Origin: Clitopilus passeckerianus
Taxonomy: Eukaryota > Basidiomycota > Agaricomycetes > Agaricales > Entolomataceae
Direction: 5' to 3'
NCBI GenBank assembly: GCA_944990035.1
Contig: CALYLX010000111.1
Span: 992,001 to 1,056,000 of the forward strand
Length of the DNA stretch: 64,000 nt
In this document: piece after piece, positions 22,001-33,683 of the stretch
Position numbering within the stretch: position 1 is the stretch's first letter
Layout of the letters: each line of letters begins with the position of its first letter
Position numbers and translations under genes: made by a program
Notes under the pieces: model-generated
Database searches by the model: none
Seen by the model: only the letters and a program-made list of their open reading frames with translations
Told to the model about the DNA's origin: nothing

Positions 22001-23637
22001 TCAAGGAAGAACAATCGTCCAATTGAATGGCAATCTCAGCCACGATAGCAATGCTGATTCTAGCCGCAGAAGCACGCAGCGACTACAACCAGTCCTGAAC
22101 TATGAGATCATGAGGGAGAAGCGACGATCTCCGTGGTTGTCCGACGATGTTGAGACTAGGTCTTCTCTTGAGAAATAGGAGGCCGGGTTTAGGAAAACAA
22201 AATCGTAGATGTGGCGTTCTTGTGGACTTATCGTGAACTTTGGCGAAGGTTTGTTCCACCACTGACATATGTTGATCAACCTTGAGTTTATCCACTGCTT
22301 TTGACGAGCGCCTGTGTTCTCTTCGCGAAGCAAACCGACGGCAGCAAACCAGAATGGAGACAAAAGAGGCAAGCACAATATTTCAGACAGAGAAAACGTG
22401 TGTTCAAAGTCTCCAAAGCTTGATATTGTCGTGTGCCATCGACGTCAGCGTGATCGCTTCTGGAATCTGTGGCAGCGACCATTACGGAAAGCCTTGGGTG
22501 CCGCTGCCCTTTGAGGAACAAATCAGATCGCAAGCTATAGCAGAGTCAACCCTGCACTTACGAAGACGGAGCTTTCGAACGGACGGTGGGGCTCCATGAC
22601 CTCCTGGCGTGGGGTCAACGCGTCACGGAGGGAAAAGCTCGAACATAGCCGTGGCCCTCGACAATTGAAAGCTCCTTCAACGAGAACACGCGTCCCAAGT
22701 CTCCAAGTAACTGAGATTCGAGGTATTCTGACAAGATCTTTCCAGTGAATATCAAACAGCACCCTCTCTAGCACCACAAATTTTGTACACCGGCATTCAG
22801 AGTTAAGAGATTCGAGAGAACGATCTGGTGTCTGAAGAAATTCGGTAGGCGCCACAATACCTCAAACCCCGGCTCCCGGAGTCATCGAAGGAAGCGGGGA
22901 GCATCATCTGCTCAGAATTCAACGACCAAGTATGATCACAAGGTCTTCCAATGATGTCAAAATCCACTTACAACTCCCAGTAGATCCCCCGGACGCCGCT
23001 GCTTCTCCTATTCAATGAATTCATTGAAGGTTCGCATAATTGATAGAACCATGGAAAGAGTCCGCAGCCCTCATGGCGTAAATTGTCGTAGCATGTGGCG
23101 GGTCCGGGCGAGCTTATCTGCGTTAAGAATGTTATTCCAGGAAATAATGTCTCTTTGCCACTTCATTTGGTCGTCATTGTTGACGTTGTGATGAGAAATG
23201 TGCGAAGGGAAAGGTGATATGCCATTAAACTCGAAAAATGGCTTGAAGGATAACGTGAAGGAAAAGCAGGCTAGTTTTGCAGGGACGAGGTTGGCTCCAG
23301 AGGCAGTAGAAACAGCACAGCCTCACCCGTCACACCTCTCGAAATTGCCACCAAACAGTGACTCAGGCGGAATTTGTTCATGAATTGTCGGTAGATTTGT
23401 TGTGAATTAGAAAGTACAATAGTCTAGGAGATAATGCATATACACATAATGTAGAGTAAAAGTACAGAAAAGTGGGACCGTGAGCCCTGAGAAAAATATG
23501 CGGGTATACCATAGCTTGTGAAAAGTTTGATGAATGAAGGGCTAAAGAATTCGCGAGCTCGGCAGGCATGAAGAAGTAGAAAAACCCATTAGAACCTCGT
23601 CCAGTAATATCAAAGATACTCATAGTAGAAAAAAAAA
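19092..23637. other. 4.5 kb gene-poor stretch
   Basis: No gene, domain or intact mobile element could be supported. Frames up to about 105 codons occur on both strands (for example 21133-21384, 22083-22376 minus, 22282-22599), all overlapping others and without family signal. The stretch at 22441-22500 translates to ASGICGSDHYGKP, reminiscent of a zinc alcohol dehydrogenase motif, but nothing around it supports that. Base composition is closer to balanced than in the genes, as expected for old, mutated accessory DNA or decayed transposons. I looked for terminal repeats by eye and found none. Confidence 0.5.
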
Positions 23638-26600
23638 CTATCGTCCCCATTGTCGCCCACCGCGCTCCCGCTGGCGGCCCCGCTGGGTCTGCTGTGCCTT
23701 CTCTGAAAGGGAGAGATGCACGCGAACGGAATGATACGGCGAGTTGCTCTTCGTCGAGACAAACTCAACCATCTCCTCCATCGCCTCCTCGTCCGCCATC
23801 TCCTCCTCCTCCTCCTCCTCCTCCTCCTCAAACACCGCAATGTCGAAACACCTCTTCGCCATGCCAATGCCCGAGACCTTAGCCTGCTCGCCATCCTCAT
23901 CATCAACAAGTCGACTCCGACCAACACCTTCGAAGACGACTTGCAACAACCTCTCGCCGCCGCCACCTAAAGACCCATCTCTCATCGATGGAAGAGGCTC
24001 CTCAACAGGTATCCTCCCTTTGCCACTACGATAGTGATCACCAGCCCTGTAATCAAGGTATCGACGACAGGCAGCTTTCACCCTGAGGCAGACCGGGTTC
24101 TCCACAGCTCTCACCCTCACGACCTTCTCTGCGGCCCTTGAAGAACCGGAGGAAGTGCTACGACCTCGAGGCACTTCTTCGGCGGGGACGACGACTGGAG
24201 AAAACATCGATTTGGGTGGAGGTGGCAGATCAACCTCCTCCTCGTGGTATGGGTGATAGGGATGATAGGGGTGGGAGTAGGGTGCCGCGGATGAGGAACG
24301 CGTGGATGAGCGAAGCCGGAAGGGGGATCTACAAGGCTGATGAACAGGCTTGAAATGAGTCTTGTAGGTCGGAGTCTCAGAGAGCGGGGTCCTCAATGCA
24401 GGAGGCAAGGGTGGAACCACCTTCGAGTAAGGCTGGAGCACAAAGGAATCAGATTGTCCTTGAGACTGAGGTGCAAGGTACCGATGTTGCCGATACCGAG
24501 AAGCCGCAAGCTGAGAGGAGGACGACGACCTTCGTATATGCGCGCCCAAGAACTTCTTCAGGTCCTGTGGTGCTACACGTTCTCCTGCAGGTTTCACGTT
24601 CATCTCCCCTCTCCTCCTATTGTCACTCTTCTTCCTCTCCCTCCTCTCCACAAAGATGTCTTCAGAGTCAAAACCGGTCGTCACAGAGAGCACCGTAGCA
24701 TTAACGTATGCATCTTGGAAGCCCTTCGCTATCTCGAAGAACTTCATGACCCGGGTGCGCATAGCGGTTACCATCTTCCTCGACGGCCTTGGCTCTGCCT
24801 TTGCATACTCTGTGAGGGGCGTAGGTGTATGCACCGACTCAACACGTGTAATCGAGGTGAACGTGGAGAAAGGGGACGATAGAGGGTTGGAAGAGGTGGA
24901 GACAGACGGTAGCCTCGAGCCTGATCGTCTGTGTGTTTTCGTCTTGTTCACTGGTATTGGCAGAGGGCTGTCTGAGGCAGCTACAGGAACGAGGTGTGTG
25001 TGCGTACACGACTTCGGTGCCGGCGAGGAGCCCACCTTCGACTGCGGCACAGATGAGGCGAACCAGGACGAAGCCCGTTTGCCGAACCTTGGAGACACGG
25101 GTGACTCCAGGACAAGAGAGGAGTGAGATGAGGGCGTAGTAGCGAGCGAAGAGACGGAGGCAGCCGAGGAGAAGGATAACCATGACAGCCTTGACGAGGA
25201 AGAGGATAAAGTCGAAGTAGAGGCTAAAGTAGACGGTGAGGATGATGAGGGGGCTGAAGAGCAAACTGCACAAGCCGCGAGCTTGATACTCTTGCCGCTG
25301 TCCTTCCTTGCGACTTTGGGTCTCAGGACGCTCCCCTCGTCCGCCTTCGCTTTGCCTTTCCTTCGCCGCCGTTCATCTTCCTCATATTCTACGACCTTCA
25401 ACAACGACTCCAGCAGGTCGTTCTGCCTCTTCCTCTTCTCATCAGCCGTGCTCGGCGCAGCAGAACAGTGACTGTATGCGCTGCCGACAAGCGTCGACCG
25501 GCCGCTGCCACTCGAGGTAGAAAGGGTGGTGGCGTTCAGTTTCTTGTCACTGGGAAATAGAGGTCCTTGCATCGAGGTAAGGACCTCGCTAAAAGTGACC
25601 GTACGCGAGTTCGTCTCAGGGTGGTGGGGGTAGGGGTAATCGAGGTACTGCGAGTGTGAATGTGAGCGCGGTGCTCGGGAAAATGAAGAGGCAGATGGGT
25701 TTCGGTGCATCGACGTCGTTGATGAGGGTGCAGAGCCGGAGAGCACGGGTATGCGAGAGGAGTTGGAACATGATGCAGTTGGTGGTGGGGTCGAAGTGGT
25801 GATCATGAAATCATACATAAATGGCTCGTCGTCAGCGTCGGCAACGAGGCTCGGAATGCTCCTAGGGTCTGCAGATGACAGCTTATAGGACACCAGACTC
25901 CGTGCGGGTGAACAGGGTGTCCTCGTGGGTGTCAGCTTGGAGGTCGCTCGCTTTCTTTGTTGGTGTCTAAGACCCTCCTCGTACTCCTTTCTGCTCTGCT
26001 CTTCCTCTTCCCGCAGCCTGTCTTCCCGTTGCTTGCGCGCAAGCTCGCGTTCCTCCCTCAGCCTCCTCCTTTCCTCCTCCCATTTCCTTTCACATTCTCT
26101 TAGCCGTTCTTGTCGCTGCCGCTCTTTCTCTTCTTCCTCTCGTTTGCGTCTTACTCTTTCTTGCTCCATCCCTTTTCCTCGTGCGTCTTCCAGTCCGTCG
26201 ACTAAACGCCCGTTTGGTACAAAGCAGACGTCGAAATCCTCGTCTTTCACAGCAGCTATCCTTGGGTCGTCATCCCCCGTGACGTCGATACCCTTCAATT
26301 TTAGCAGCAACACTTTGGCGAGGTGAATATCGTCTAGCGCATAGGCTACGTGCACCTGGTCCTCGAGAGACTGGGGTGGCGAGGGAGGTGAGTCAAAGTA
26401 GTCGTAGGAGGCTGATGACGAGTGGTAGGCGGAAGGCGAGGAGGACAAAGAGGGTGGTGCTGAAGAGAGTTCGGGAGAAGACGGTGGCGGTGTTATTGTT
26501 CGTGTCTTCTCCGATGTTACGTCCATTGTGGTTATGTGGCACGAAGCCATTGTGGTCCTTTGACTAGAGGCCTTCTCGCATGAAAGGCCGTTCGAGGCGA

Positions 26601-26691
26601 GGGGCGAGACCTCTATTGACCTTCCCCGTTGGTGTCGGTGAGCCAGGTAGCTAGGCGTTGGTGGACGCACTGGATGCTGGACGGCCAACAT
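23638..26691 (-). CDS. Large low-complexity protein with a charged coiled coil
   Basis: A continuous frame of 1017 residues. No named family is recognised. The N-terminal 130 residues are Ser/Pro-rich. A short ordered block at about 108-170 (VHVAYALDDIHLAKVLLLKL, DFDVCFVPNGRLVDGLED) is followed by a strongly charged helix at about 174-247 (ERKWEEERRRLREERELARK) that should form a single alpha-helix or coiled coil. Then comes a long Ser-rich region with scattered ordered islands, including FFEIAKGFQDAYVNATVLSV and AACRRYLDYRAGDHYRSGKG. Close to the C-terminus is a run of ten or more Glu, encoded by a CTC/CTT trinucleotide repeat on the plus strand at about 23800-23834, likely polymorphic. An internal ATG at about residue 48 (MASCHITTMDV) is an alternative start. 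It may be a cytoskeletal or scaffold protein; that is a guess from composition. The frame is far too long to be chance. Confidence 0.75.
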   Translation of the reverse strand: MLAVQHPVRPPTPSYLAHRHQRGRSIEVSPLASNGLSCEKASSQRTTMASCHITTMDVTSEKTRTITPPPSSPELSSAPPSLSSSPSAYHSSSASYDYFDSPPSPPQSLEDQVHVAYALDDIHLAKVLLLKLKGIDVTGDDDPRIAAVKDEDFDVCFVPNGRLVDGLEDARGKGMEQERVRRKREEEEKERQRQERLRECERKWEEERRRLREERELARKQREDRLREEEEQSRKEYEEGLRHQQRKRATSKLTPTRTPCSPARSLVSYKLSSADPRSIPSLVADADDEPFMYDFMITTSTPPPTASCSNSSRIPVLSGSAPSSTTSMHRNPSASSFSRAPRSHSHSQYLDYPYPHHPETNSRTVTFSEVLTSMQGPLFPSDKKLNATTLSTSSGSGRSTLVGSAYSHCSAAPSTADEKRKRQNDLLESLLKVVEYEEDERRRRKGKAKADEGSVLRPKVARKDSGKSIKLAACAVCSSAPSSSSPSTLASTSTLSSSSSRLSWLSFSSAASVSSLATTPSSHSSLVLESPVSPRFGKRASSWFASSVPQSKVGSSPAPKSCTHTHLVPVAASDSPLPIPVNKTKTHRRSGSRLPSVSTSSNPLSSPFSTFTSITRVESVHTPTPLTEYAKAEPRPSRKMVTAMRTRVMKFFEIAKGFQDAYVNATVLSVTTGFDSEDIFVERRERKKSDNRRRGEMNVKPAGERVAPQDLKKFLGAHIRRSSSSSQLAASRYRQHRYLAPQSQGQSDSFVLQPYSKVVPPLPPALRTPLSETPTYKTHFKPVHQPCRSPFRLRSSTRSSSAAPYSHPYHPYHPYHEEEVDLPPPPKSMFSPVVVPAEEVPRGRSTSSGSSRAAEKVVRVRAVENPVCLRVKAACRRYLDYRAGDHYRSGKGRIPVEEPLPSMRDGSLGGGGERLLQVVFEGVGRSRLVDDEDGEQAKVSGIGMAKRCFDIAVFEEEEEEEEEEMADEEAMEEMVEFVSTKSNSPYHSVRVHLSLSEKAQQTQRGRQRERGGRQWGR
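23800..23834. repeat. (CTC)n trinucleotide microsatellite within a coding region
   Basis: About eleven tandem CTC/TCC units encode the polyglutamate run of the 1017-residue protein on the minus strand. Length variation would change the protein by whole residues. Confidence 0.85.
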
Positions 26692-29600
26692 CGTGCTCTA
26701 GGACGTTGAGTCAAGATGTAAGGGAAGGAATAAGAAACCGAGCCACCAACCCGTATCGGGGAATTAAGTATAAACCAACGACATGGCGATGTGGTATACA
26801 GAGATCGCCTCGAGGCACGGCCACACACCCACTCACGTCCTGACATCCCCGGCAAGTTCCAATCTTGGCTAATCCCTTTTGGATCCTAGACGCCGAGGTG
26901 GACGGTCGCCGAGTTTTCACCGCATGCTCAACAAATGGTTATCTCCGTTCAGTCCAATGGACCCATGTATGAGGTGACAGACACTGGGAAAACTGGGAAC
27001 GAGGGAACTCGACTACCTGGAACTTGCCGCCGCCTCCTTGTTTCGAAGTTTCGACCGACTGTGTCTTTTGGACGAGTCCTCAATGGGACTACACGACGGC
27101 AATGCCCTATCTTCTTCCACAGCGTATCTACCCTTTGCTACACTCTACAGAGAGTTGACGTGAACAGACATCAGCTGGCCGCTAACTTGGAATTCTATTC
27201 AGTCTTTCCCTGAGTCACAATCCTGAGATGAAATAACCTCTTGGAATAACATGACTAAAGATAAGAAAGTAGGTGTAAACGACAAGGGCCCACTTGCATA
27301 TGACGGAAACTCCACTGCTCAACTGCTCCTTCTCCTCCTGCTCAGTCCTATCAAGATTGCTATCCGCGATTTGTGCCAGCGTCGTGTTACTCCATCATCA
27401 TCAAGATGTGGTTGAATGCTTGATGCCGTTAGAGTGCAAGTCAGCTTCCTAAACGGCGCAATCTGCCCACACAATACCAACCCAATCTCTTCTCCAATGA
27501 CTTCATCATCCAAACATATGGTGATCGCTCGGAGGTTGCCAGGAGTTCCCTCTATGCTCCAGGAACGCGCCCCCCCGCCGAATCCCTCAGCTACTTTCGT
27601 TAGGAAGGCTTCCCTTCCGCTTTGCGCTGGCTGGGCTGGTCTATGATTATTCCTTCAGGAATCACGGTATAAGGAAGAAGGAAATACGGACTTCCAGAAC
27701 ATATGAACGCCTCCAATAGCTCTCTTTCACCGCCCCGATCTCGTGCCTCCGCTCGGCCCCTCCTTAGTTTCGGGCTTGATTGCTTTCAGTTTTCAGCTGC
27801 TTCATGAAGTTGGTTTGAAATGATTGAACCAATATAGCCTCATCCCTTACGTTAACAGCAAATGGTTAGGCGAACTATAGCAACTGCGATCCACGCCGAC
27901 TTCCTCGTATCCCGGCTTCGTCATACACAGCTATCTCACAACTAAAATACTCACATCAACTTTATCAATACCTCTCGCAGAGTTTTGATTCCCATTAATG
28001 CTCGAGCCTATACTATTACAACTACACAAAGTAGTTTATTCTCTGGTTCTCCTGCACCTCGGCCCACTCGGGGTGTCTGCTACTCACTGTTTGATTGGCT
28101 GCTGCCAATGATAGCACTCTCAACACTCCCGCGATAGATATGCTCCACTTTCGCTTGAGTAGAAGCGATTTCGTTGTTACCGACCTCCATCTATCACGTC
28201 GGGATGGGTATCCTGATACTGATACGAGCGATCCGCCCATCCACCAATGACTAGCCCTTCACTTCCCCGATACTAGTCGAAGTCCGGGTTCGCATGTGCC
28301 TCACATTGACGGTTTACAACCCCCGCGGATATCTTTACTTAGTCAGACCCACATATTCACTGGGCTAGTCCAGCCGGGGTTGTGCTTGGCCCTTCGCCCT
28401 CCGATGGGCTGGATGTACTTGTGTGTACCCATAAAAGGAATAAATTAACAAAGGCCGCCGCTTTGAACCTGCACAATACTAGACATTTTGAACATTCGTA
28501 TGCTGGACAATGTCGTCGCCAGGTACAAACCCATTGTCGCTAGCGCGACCACAAAGCTATTGTATATAATCTTCCAGTATTATTTAGGCAACTCGGAACG
28601 AATTGCAGGGATAGCTGGGCCGAACAACCATGGATGCATTTCATTTGGGACCAAGTTGGGATCTCCGAGAGGAATCCAGTCGGAAGCAAACGCGGTAAAG
28701 GCAATCAACGAAACATCCATACGAGACAGAGTCCTAACTGACAATCATAGGCCGAAGTTGACCAGCAGCTGAATTCACCGTCGGATTAATTGTCACAGGC
28801 CAAACCTCGTCTAGCCGGGACGGACCGTTGAAATTGCGGTCAGGACCATCTGGGGCCATCCACCTCGCTGCTCTTTTCCGGAGTTTATGCACATGCACGG
28901 AAAGTCGGCGACAGTGAAAGCCAACGTTGGACCTCGCCCATGCACGGATAGTGCCGGCGGGAGGAGTATTTTACCAAAAAGTCCGAAATTCCCCGAACCA
29001 CCGTCTGACCTGAAACCATCCGTGAAAAGCCCCTGAAAGACACAAAAGACCAGATGTAAGTCGTAAATTAGACTTTCCGTTAAGGACTTAAAGAAATGGC
29101 AAATGATGTAGTTGTTATTGTTCCGGGACTACGCCGGTGGTACGTCAGAGGGATCCGTCACTGGTAGGGATCCTCAGGTTTATAGTAGGAAAAGTGCTAG
29201 GAATGGGCTCAAGGGCACCATATATTTGTATTTTCTACACACCATCGCCGAGCTAGTGACAAAAAACGGACATATTTCAGGATAATCGCAGTCGTTCCGG
29301 TGCTGAAACTCATTCGTTTGGGCCACAGGAGCTACTCCAGCGGCGAAAGTAAAGAGTAGAGATCGGGAAACTAGCGGCGGAGTGAGATTGACTCAGGCTG
29401 TGGATTGGCTTGGAATCTATATTCAATTAGATCTGGCCAGACGTTGATGACCGCGTTCAAGAGTCTTGTCCCGGAACTGAGAACAAACATAGAACCCCTG
29501 CGAGATCCTTATGGTTGCAGCCCATTGGAGCACTCTCCCCAGATAAATTTCTGCGGCAAATTTGAACCTTTGAGCCTTGTTCTCACCAAATAGCGGCCGC

Positions 29601-32309
29601 TGCGCTTGAGAACCCAAGTATGCGCAGCATACATTTGCCTTGAGGCAGATTATCTATTCAATTGAGAGCCATGACCGCCGGCACCGTTAGGCTATCGGAA
29701 AGCTTAGGAAATGCACAAGCACGGCTGTCACAATCGACCATAGCGAGAGAGATTGGCCAAACCGGTGGAAGATAGGGAGCCAACTGCAATTCAAATGGAC
29801 AGAAGTGAACAACTGGGTAATCGAACTCGACACCTATCACCAATTTTTCTGATGGTCCTGAAGACCTTTGCCTCGTGTTGGGCATCTGCTGTTCAATCGT
29901 CAGACAAGGTACTGCAGGTAGGAGTCTTGAGAGAATATGGCACTCAAGTCCAGCGCCACGTAACATTACTCCCCGTTCAAAGCTGTCGTTAAAACCTTTG
30001 AGATCGGTCCTGGTCCCTGAAAACTTTATTCATTATCCCTAGATCGTATCTGTGAGCTCATCGTGAGGCAATGACATACTTGTAGCTATCAGGCAAAGAA
30101 ATGGCAAGATTAGATAAGGAACAAAGCAAGGCGCTGAAGTGCTGATCCATCAGTCCAGATCACAAATCACTGCCCCGCGTTTCTCATAACCACACCCGCA
30201 TATGATGTCCTCTGACCAGCTGGCGAGCCTCGAGGCGAACAAACGCATGCTTCACTGGAAACCCTCTTACAACAGAACGCCCATCACGTTGAATCATGTC
30301 TTCTCATCTCCTGACCCTCGCCTGATTCACTGTCACTTTAAATCGAAACAGCAAACTCAACTGACAAGTTCCGAGCTCTTCGCTGCTATTGCTGGGCCAA
30401 CTCTACTGATATCCGCCATAGGCCATGAGGATATATACTCTTCTGGAAATATATAACCTTCACCGACTATCCGGAGATCTGTCAACAACATCTGATACTT
30501 CGACCTCCGGTGCTTACCATAATGCCAAAATCACATTTCGGAGAACCAGAATAATACCGCGATATGTATGGCCCAGTTGAGGCACATTGAAACGGGGGTC
30601 TCATAGGCGGAGCGGGATTATTTTGCCTTCTGGGGTATTGTTTCAGGAAAAGGATTACATACCCGAGGATATAACTGTTAAACCGTAGACTGCTGCCTTG
30701 AAGCTCTTATGTTTCCCTCTGAGAATTTTCGCCGTCTGCCTCCACGCAACGAGAGGAAAATTCACAAGAATTATATGCGGGCTGTATCCGATCACACTCT
30801 CCCCTTGCCTCCCCTGCTGTCCCATCTTTATGATGCAAGTCGTGCCTCCCAAGATCTATGGAAGATAGACGCCTAGGACACTATTTACATCGCAGAATTC
30901 GCCGGTGTGAAGGGCCAGATTGAGCCTTTGAGGCCTACCCTGCGATATGCATCCATTATCGCGACGCAGCTGAACGTGTGTTGCACTGATAATCGATTGT
31001 AATCTAAAATGAAATCCCGTGTCTGTTTTGGTTCCCTGTCTGTCATGTTTAGTATGTACGCTGGCGAAAGATCCCTCAAACTTGGGCCTAGCCACAAGAT
31101 AGGGAGTCGGGGGCCGTTATTCATTTGGTTAGCATATAAAAACTGGGTTTTCGCCTCAGGTCATCGGGCAACCAACGCTCGGCGGTTGAGTCTTGCTTCT
31201 CCGACGATCTTTAAACCCTTCATCCTTCAGATGCCCGAACGTACCGAAGCACCTTTACTCGGCTACGACATACTCTGGCCACATAAGACTTGATTAGACA
31301 AAGAAACGGCGTATTACAGTCCTGAAGGACAAACAAATTAAAATGACTATTTCTAATAACCAGAGTCCACACAATAATCAAATGCTACCTAAATCAGCCA
31401 GGTTTATTTGAAAGGTCAACTCATTTTACCTACATGTCTCTGCATTTTTGGCACACCGACGAGTTATCTTGTTTTGGTTGATCACAACCTCAGGGTTTGT
31501 TGGGCAACAAAGTGCCACCTCTTAGGGATCCGAGGAGATGGCCACATTGCGGCTTCTTAGCTCTTGACAATCAGAGAGGATCAAATCGCGAGACCCTTCA
31601 CCTTCATAGTGAGAACCGCTGGAGACAGTTTCTGGACTCGTTGTGTCGAAACCTTCGACCACTCTGGGACTGACAAGGGATTCAGGGCATTGTTTCGCCA
31701 ATATTTGGTAGCCTGAAAGCCCAGCGGATGGAGCACAAGAAAACTACCTGACCTTGAATTTGAAATTAGTCTGCAATAAACCAACAATAAACCGTCGAGT
31801 GAGCTAACTTTTTCGAGAAATGGAACATCGAAAAAGAACCAATTTCTTCTGGCTGAAGCCCGTGAACCCACTCCGATTACACTTTATAGCCTAATGAAGA
31901 CAAAAAGATCGACAAGTATGCGGAAAATATTCGTGCGCTTCATCCAGTTCATCATTCTTGATTCGTTCATGACGCACAGTCCTTTGGGTAAGCAAGTATA
32001 AATAAGGTGGGTGGCGCAAGCATGCTGGGTTGGGATAAGATTAATCATAATCTAGAATTACCTTACGATGTAGTCTAATACTGGCCAATGCTGTATATTC
32101 ACCCTCCCCGGAATTCGGGCATGGATTCTGGGCATCTAGTCAACACATTCGTCCTTTCTACGGTTCCGAAATGCCGCATGACTCCCAACCACGGCTCCTT
32201 GACTTATAATTGAGGCCCCAAGAAACGTCCCAACCCAACGGATCTTTCCGCTTTCATCATCAGAGAAACACTCATCGATTCTCTTCTCAACGTTTAAATC
32301 CAATCGATC
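26692..32309. other. 5.6 kb gene-poor stretch
   Basis: Between the 1017-residue protein and the kinase gene I see no gene I can support. The first few hundred bases should hold the promoter of the leftward gene. Frames such as 30202-30456 (84 codons) or 30856-31124 (minus) have no homology. Near 31996 a TATAAATA-like sequence stands alone. About 32200-32309 should be the promoter of the kinase gene. Like 19.1-23.6 kb, this may be decayed transposable-element DNA; no repeat ends were found by eye. Confidence 0.5.
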
Positions 32310-33594
32310 ATGACGACTCATGCTCTGGAACTGACTACTGTCGACGCACTCCTGCAGTACCTATCCAACACACCCTTCAAAGGCAGTCGCGCAGATGTTT
32401 TGTTTGGAGGTACTGCAAACTTCATATTCAGGGTGTATCTCGACATCCCATATCGGGGGCAATTCAACACGGTGGTGGTGAAGCACGACCAGCCTTACGT
32501 TAAAATTGCACCCACGATTGAACTTGACATTCAACGACAAGTGAGTCTTTAACAATTCTCCCTCTACTACTGACCGTAACAAAAAACTAGGAATTTGAAG
32601 CTGAAGCCATGAAGCACGTCCGTGGGTGGCTTAAAGAGGACCCTACCTCTGACTCCTTGATCATGGTTCCGGAGATTTATCTCTTTGATAAAGAGAATCA
32701 CACTCTCATAATGGAAGATTGTGGGACAGACATTTTGACACTGAAAGATTTTTTGTTGTCAAGTTCGTTGAAACCAACCGCCTCCCTCCTTTCACACACG
32801 ATCGCCACTGCCCTTGGAACGTTTCTGGCGCGGATGCACCATTGGTCGAAATCCAACCCTCAAGGGCTTCTCGACATCTTTGCAAAAAACCTTTTTGCAA
32901 AGAATATTTCCGCCTGGGTCACCCATGGAAGGATGATAGAGACTCTCGATGGATCAGCAAAGTTGCCGAAGCTTGAAGACCCACGGCTTGAGATAAAGCC
33001 TGAAGATCTAGAAGCTGTCGGCACGGTTGCAGATATGATGCAAGAGAAGATAAAAACCGCCAGTGACATGGTAGGTGCTTCTTGTATCCGAGCTCCAACC
33101 CAAACTCAGGTCTTCAGTTCGTTATGGGCGATTTCTACCCAGGGAACATCATGATTGCCCTTCATCCAGACGTCCAGGAAGCAAAGATCAAGCATATATA
33201 CATTTTCGACTGGGAGCTCGCAAAACCTGGGGTTCCAGGAGTCGAGCTCGGTCAGTTCGTCGCCGAAATGATCCAGCTTCAGCGGTTTGCCAAGGACCCG
33301 GAACAGGTTGGCCACATCGCTCAATTGCTCACGGACTTCCTCTCCTCGTACGCGAAGGCATTGATAGGAGTCGATGGCAGTGACGCAAACCGCAAGGACC
33401 TTATTCAGGACACGCTGGCTCACTGTGGAAGTCATCTCATCACATGGACCCCACGAGTTGAGACCTGGGAGGACAAGGAAACGTGCCGAAGGGTGGTGCG
33501 TGAGGGTGTTGACCTGGTGGTGCAGGCACATAAACATAACGAGGACGACTACAAGCACTCGTTCGTTAACGCGCTCTACGATAGTGCCAATTAG
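32310..33594 (+). CDS. APH-family phosphotransferase (aminoglycoside/choline/MTR kinase fold)
   Basis: Three exons, 32310-32540, 32591-33070 and 33118-33594, encode 395 residues. The fold is that of small-molecule kinases related to choline kinase and methylthioribose kinase. The nucleotide-binding part carries LFGGTANFIFRVYLD and a lysine in NTVVVKHDQP. The catalytic loop is VMGDFYPGNIMI, the family HGDxxxxN motif with Met in place of the usual His. The metal-binding aspartate is in IYIFDWELAKPG. Loss of the His is tolerated in some family members, and the Asp and Asn needed for catalysis are present. The substrate cannot be read from sequence; fungal relatives are annotated only as phosphotransferases. 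It converges on RAD5 with about 90 nt between stop codons. Confidence 0.82.
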
Positions 33595-33683
33595 CTAGGA
33601 CGTGTTGCTGTATTATTGTGGAACGATATAAATGCAATGTTGTACAACTTGGGGTTGTGTCCTGACCAAAGGATATCGTCTCT

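Noticed and set aside
22441..22500. ASGICGSDHYGKP translation resembling the zinc alcohol dehydrogenase GICGSD motif
   Set aside because: Flanking sequence in all frames shows no other MDR motif, and the motif alone is short enough to be chance.
24340..24882. 180-codon plus-strand frame
   Set aside because: Antisense to the 1017-residue gene; openness follows from Ser/Glu codon composition of the sense strand.
30202..30456. 84-codon frame starting MMSSDQLASLEANKRM
   Set aside because: Looks superficially protein-like but has no recognisable domain, intron structure or neighbours to support it.
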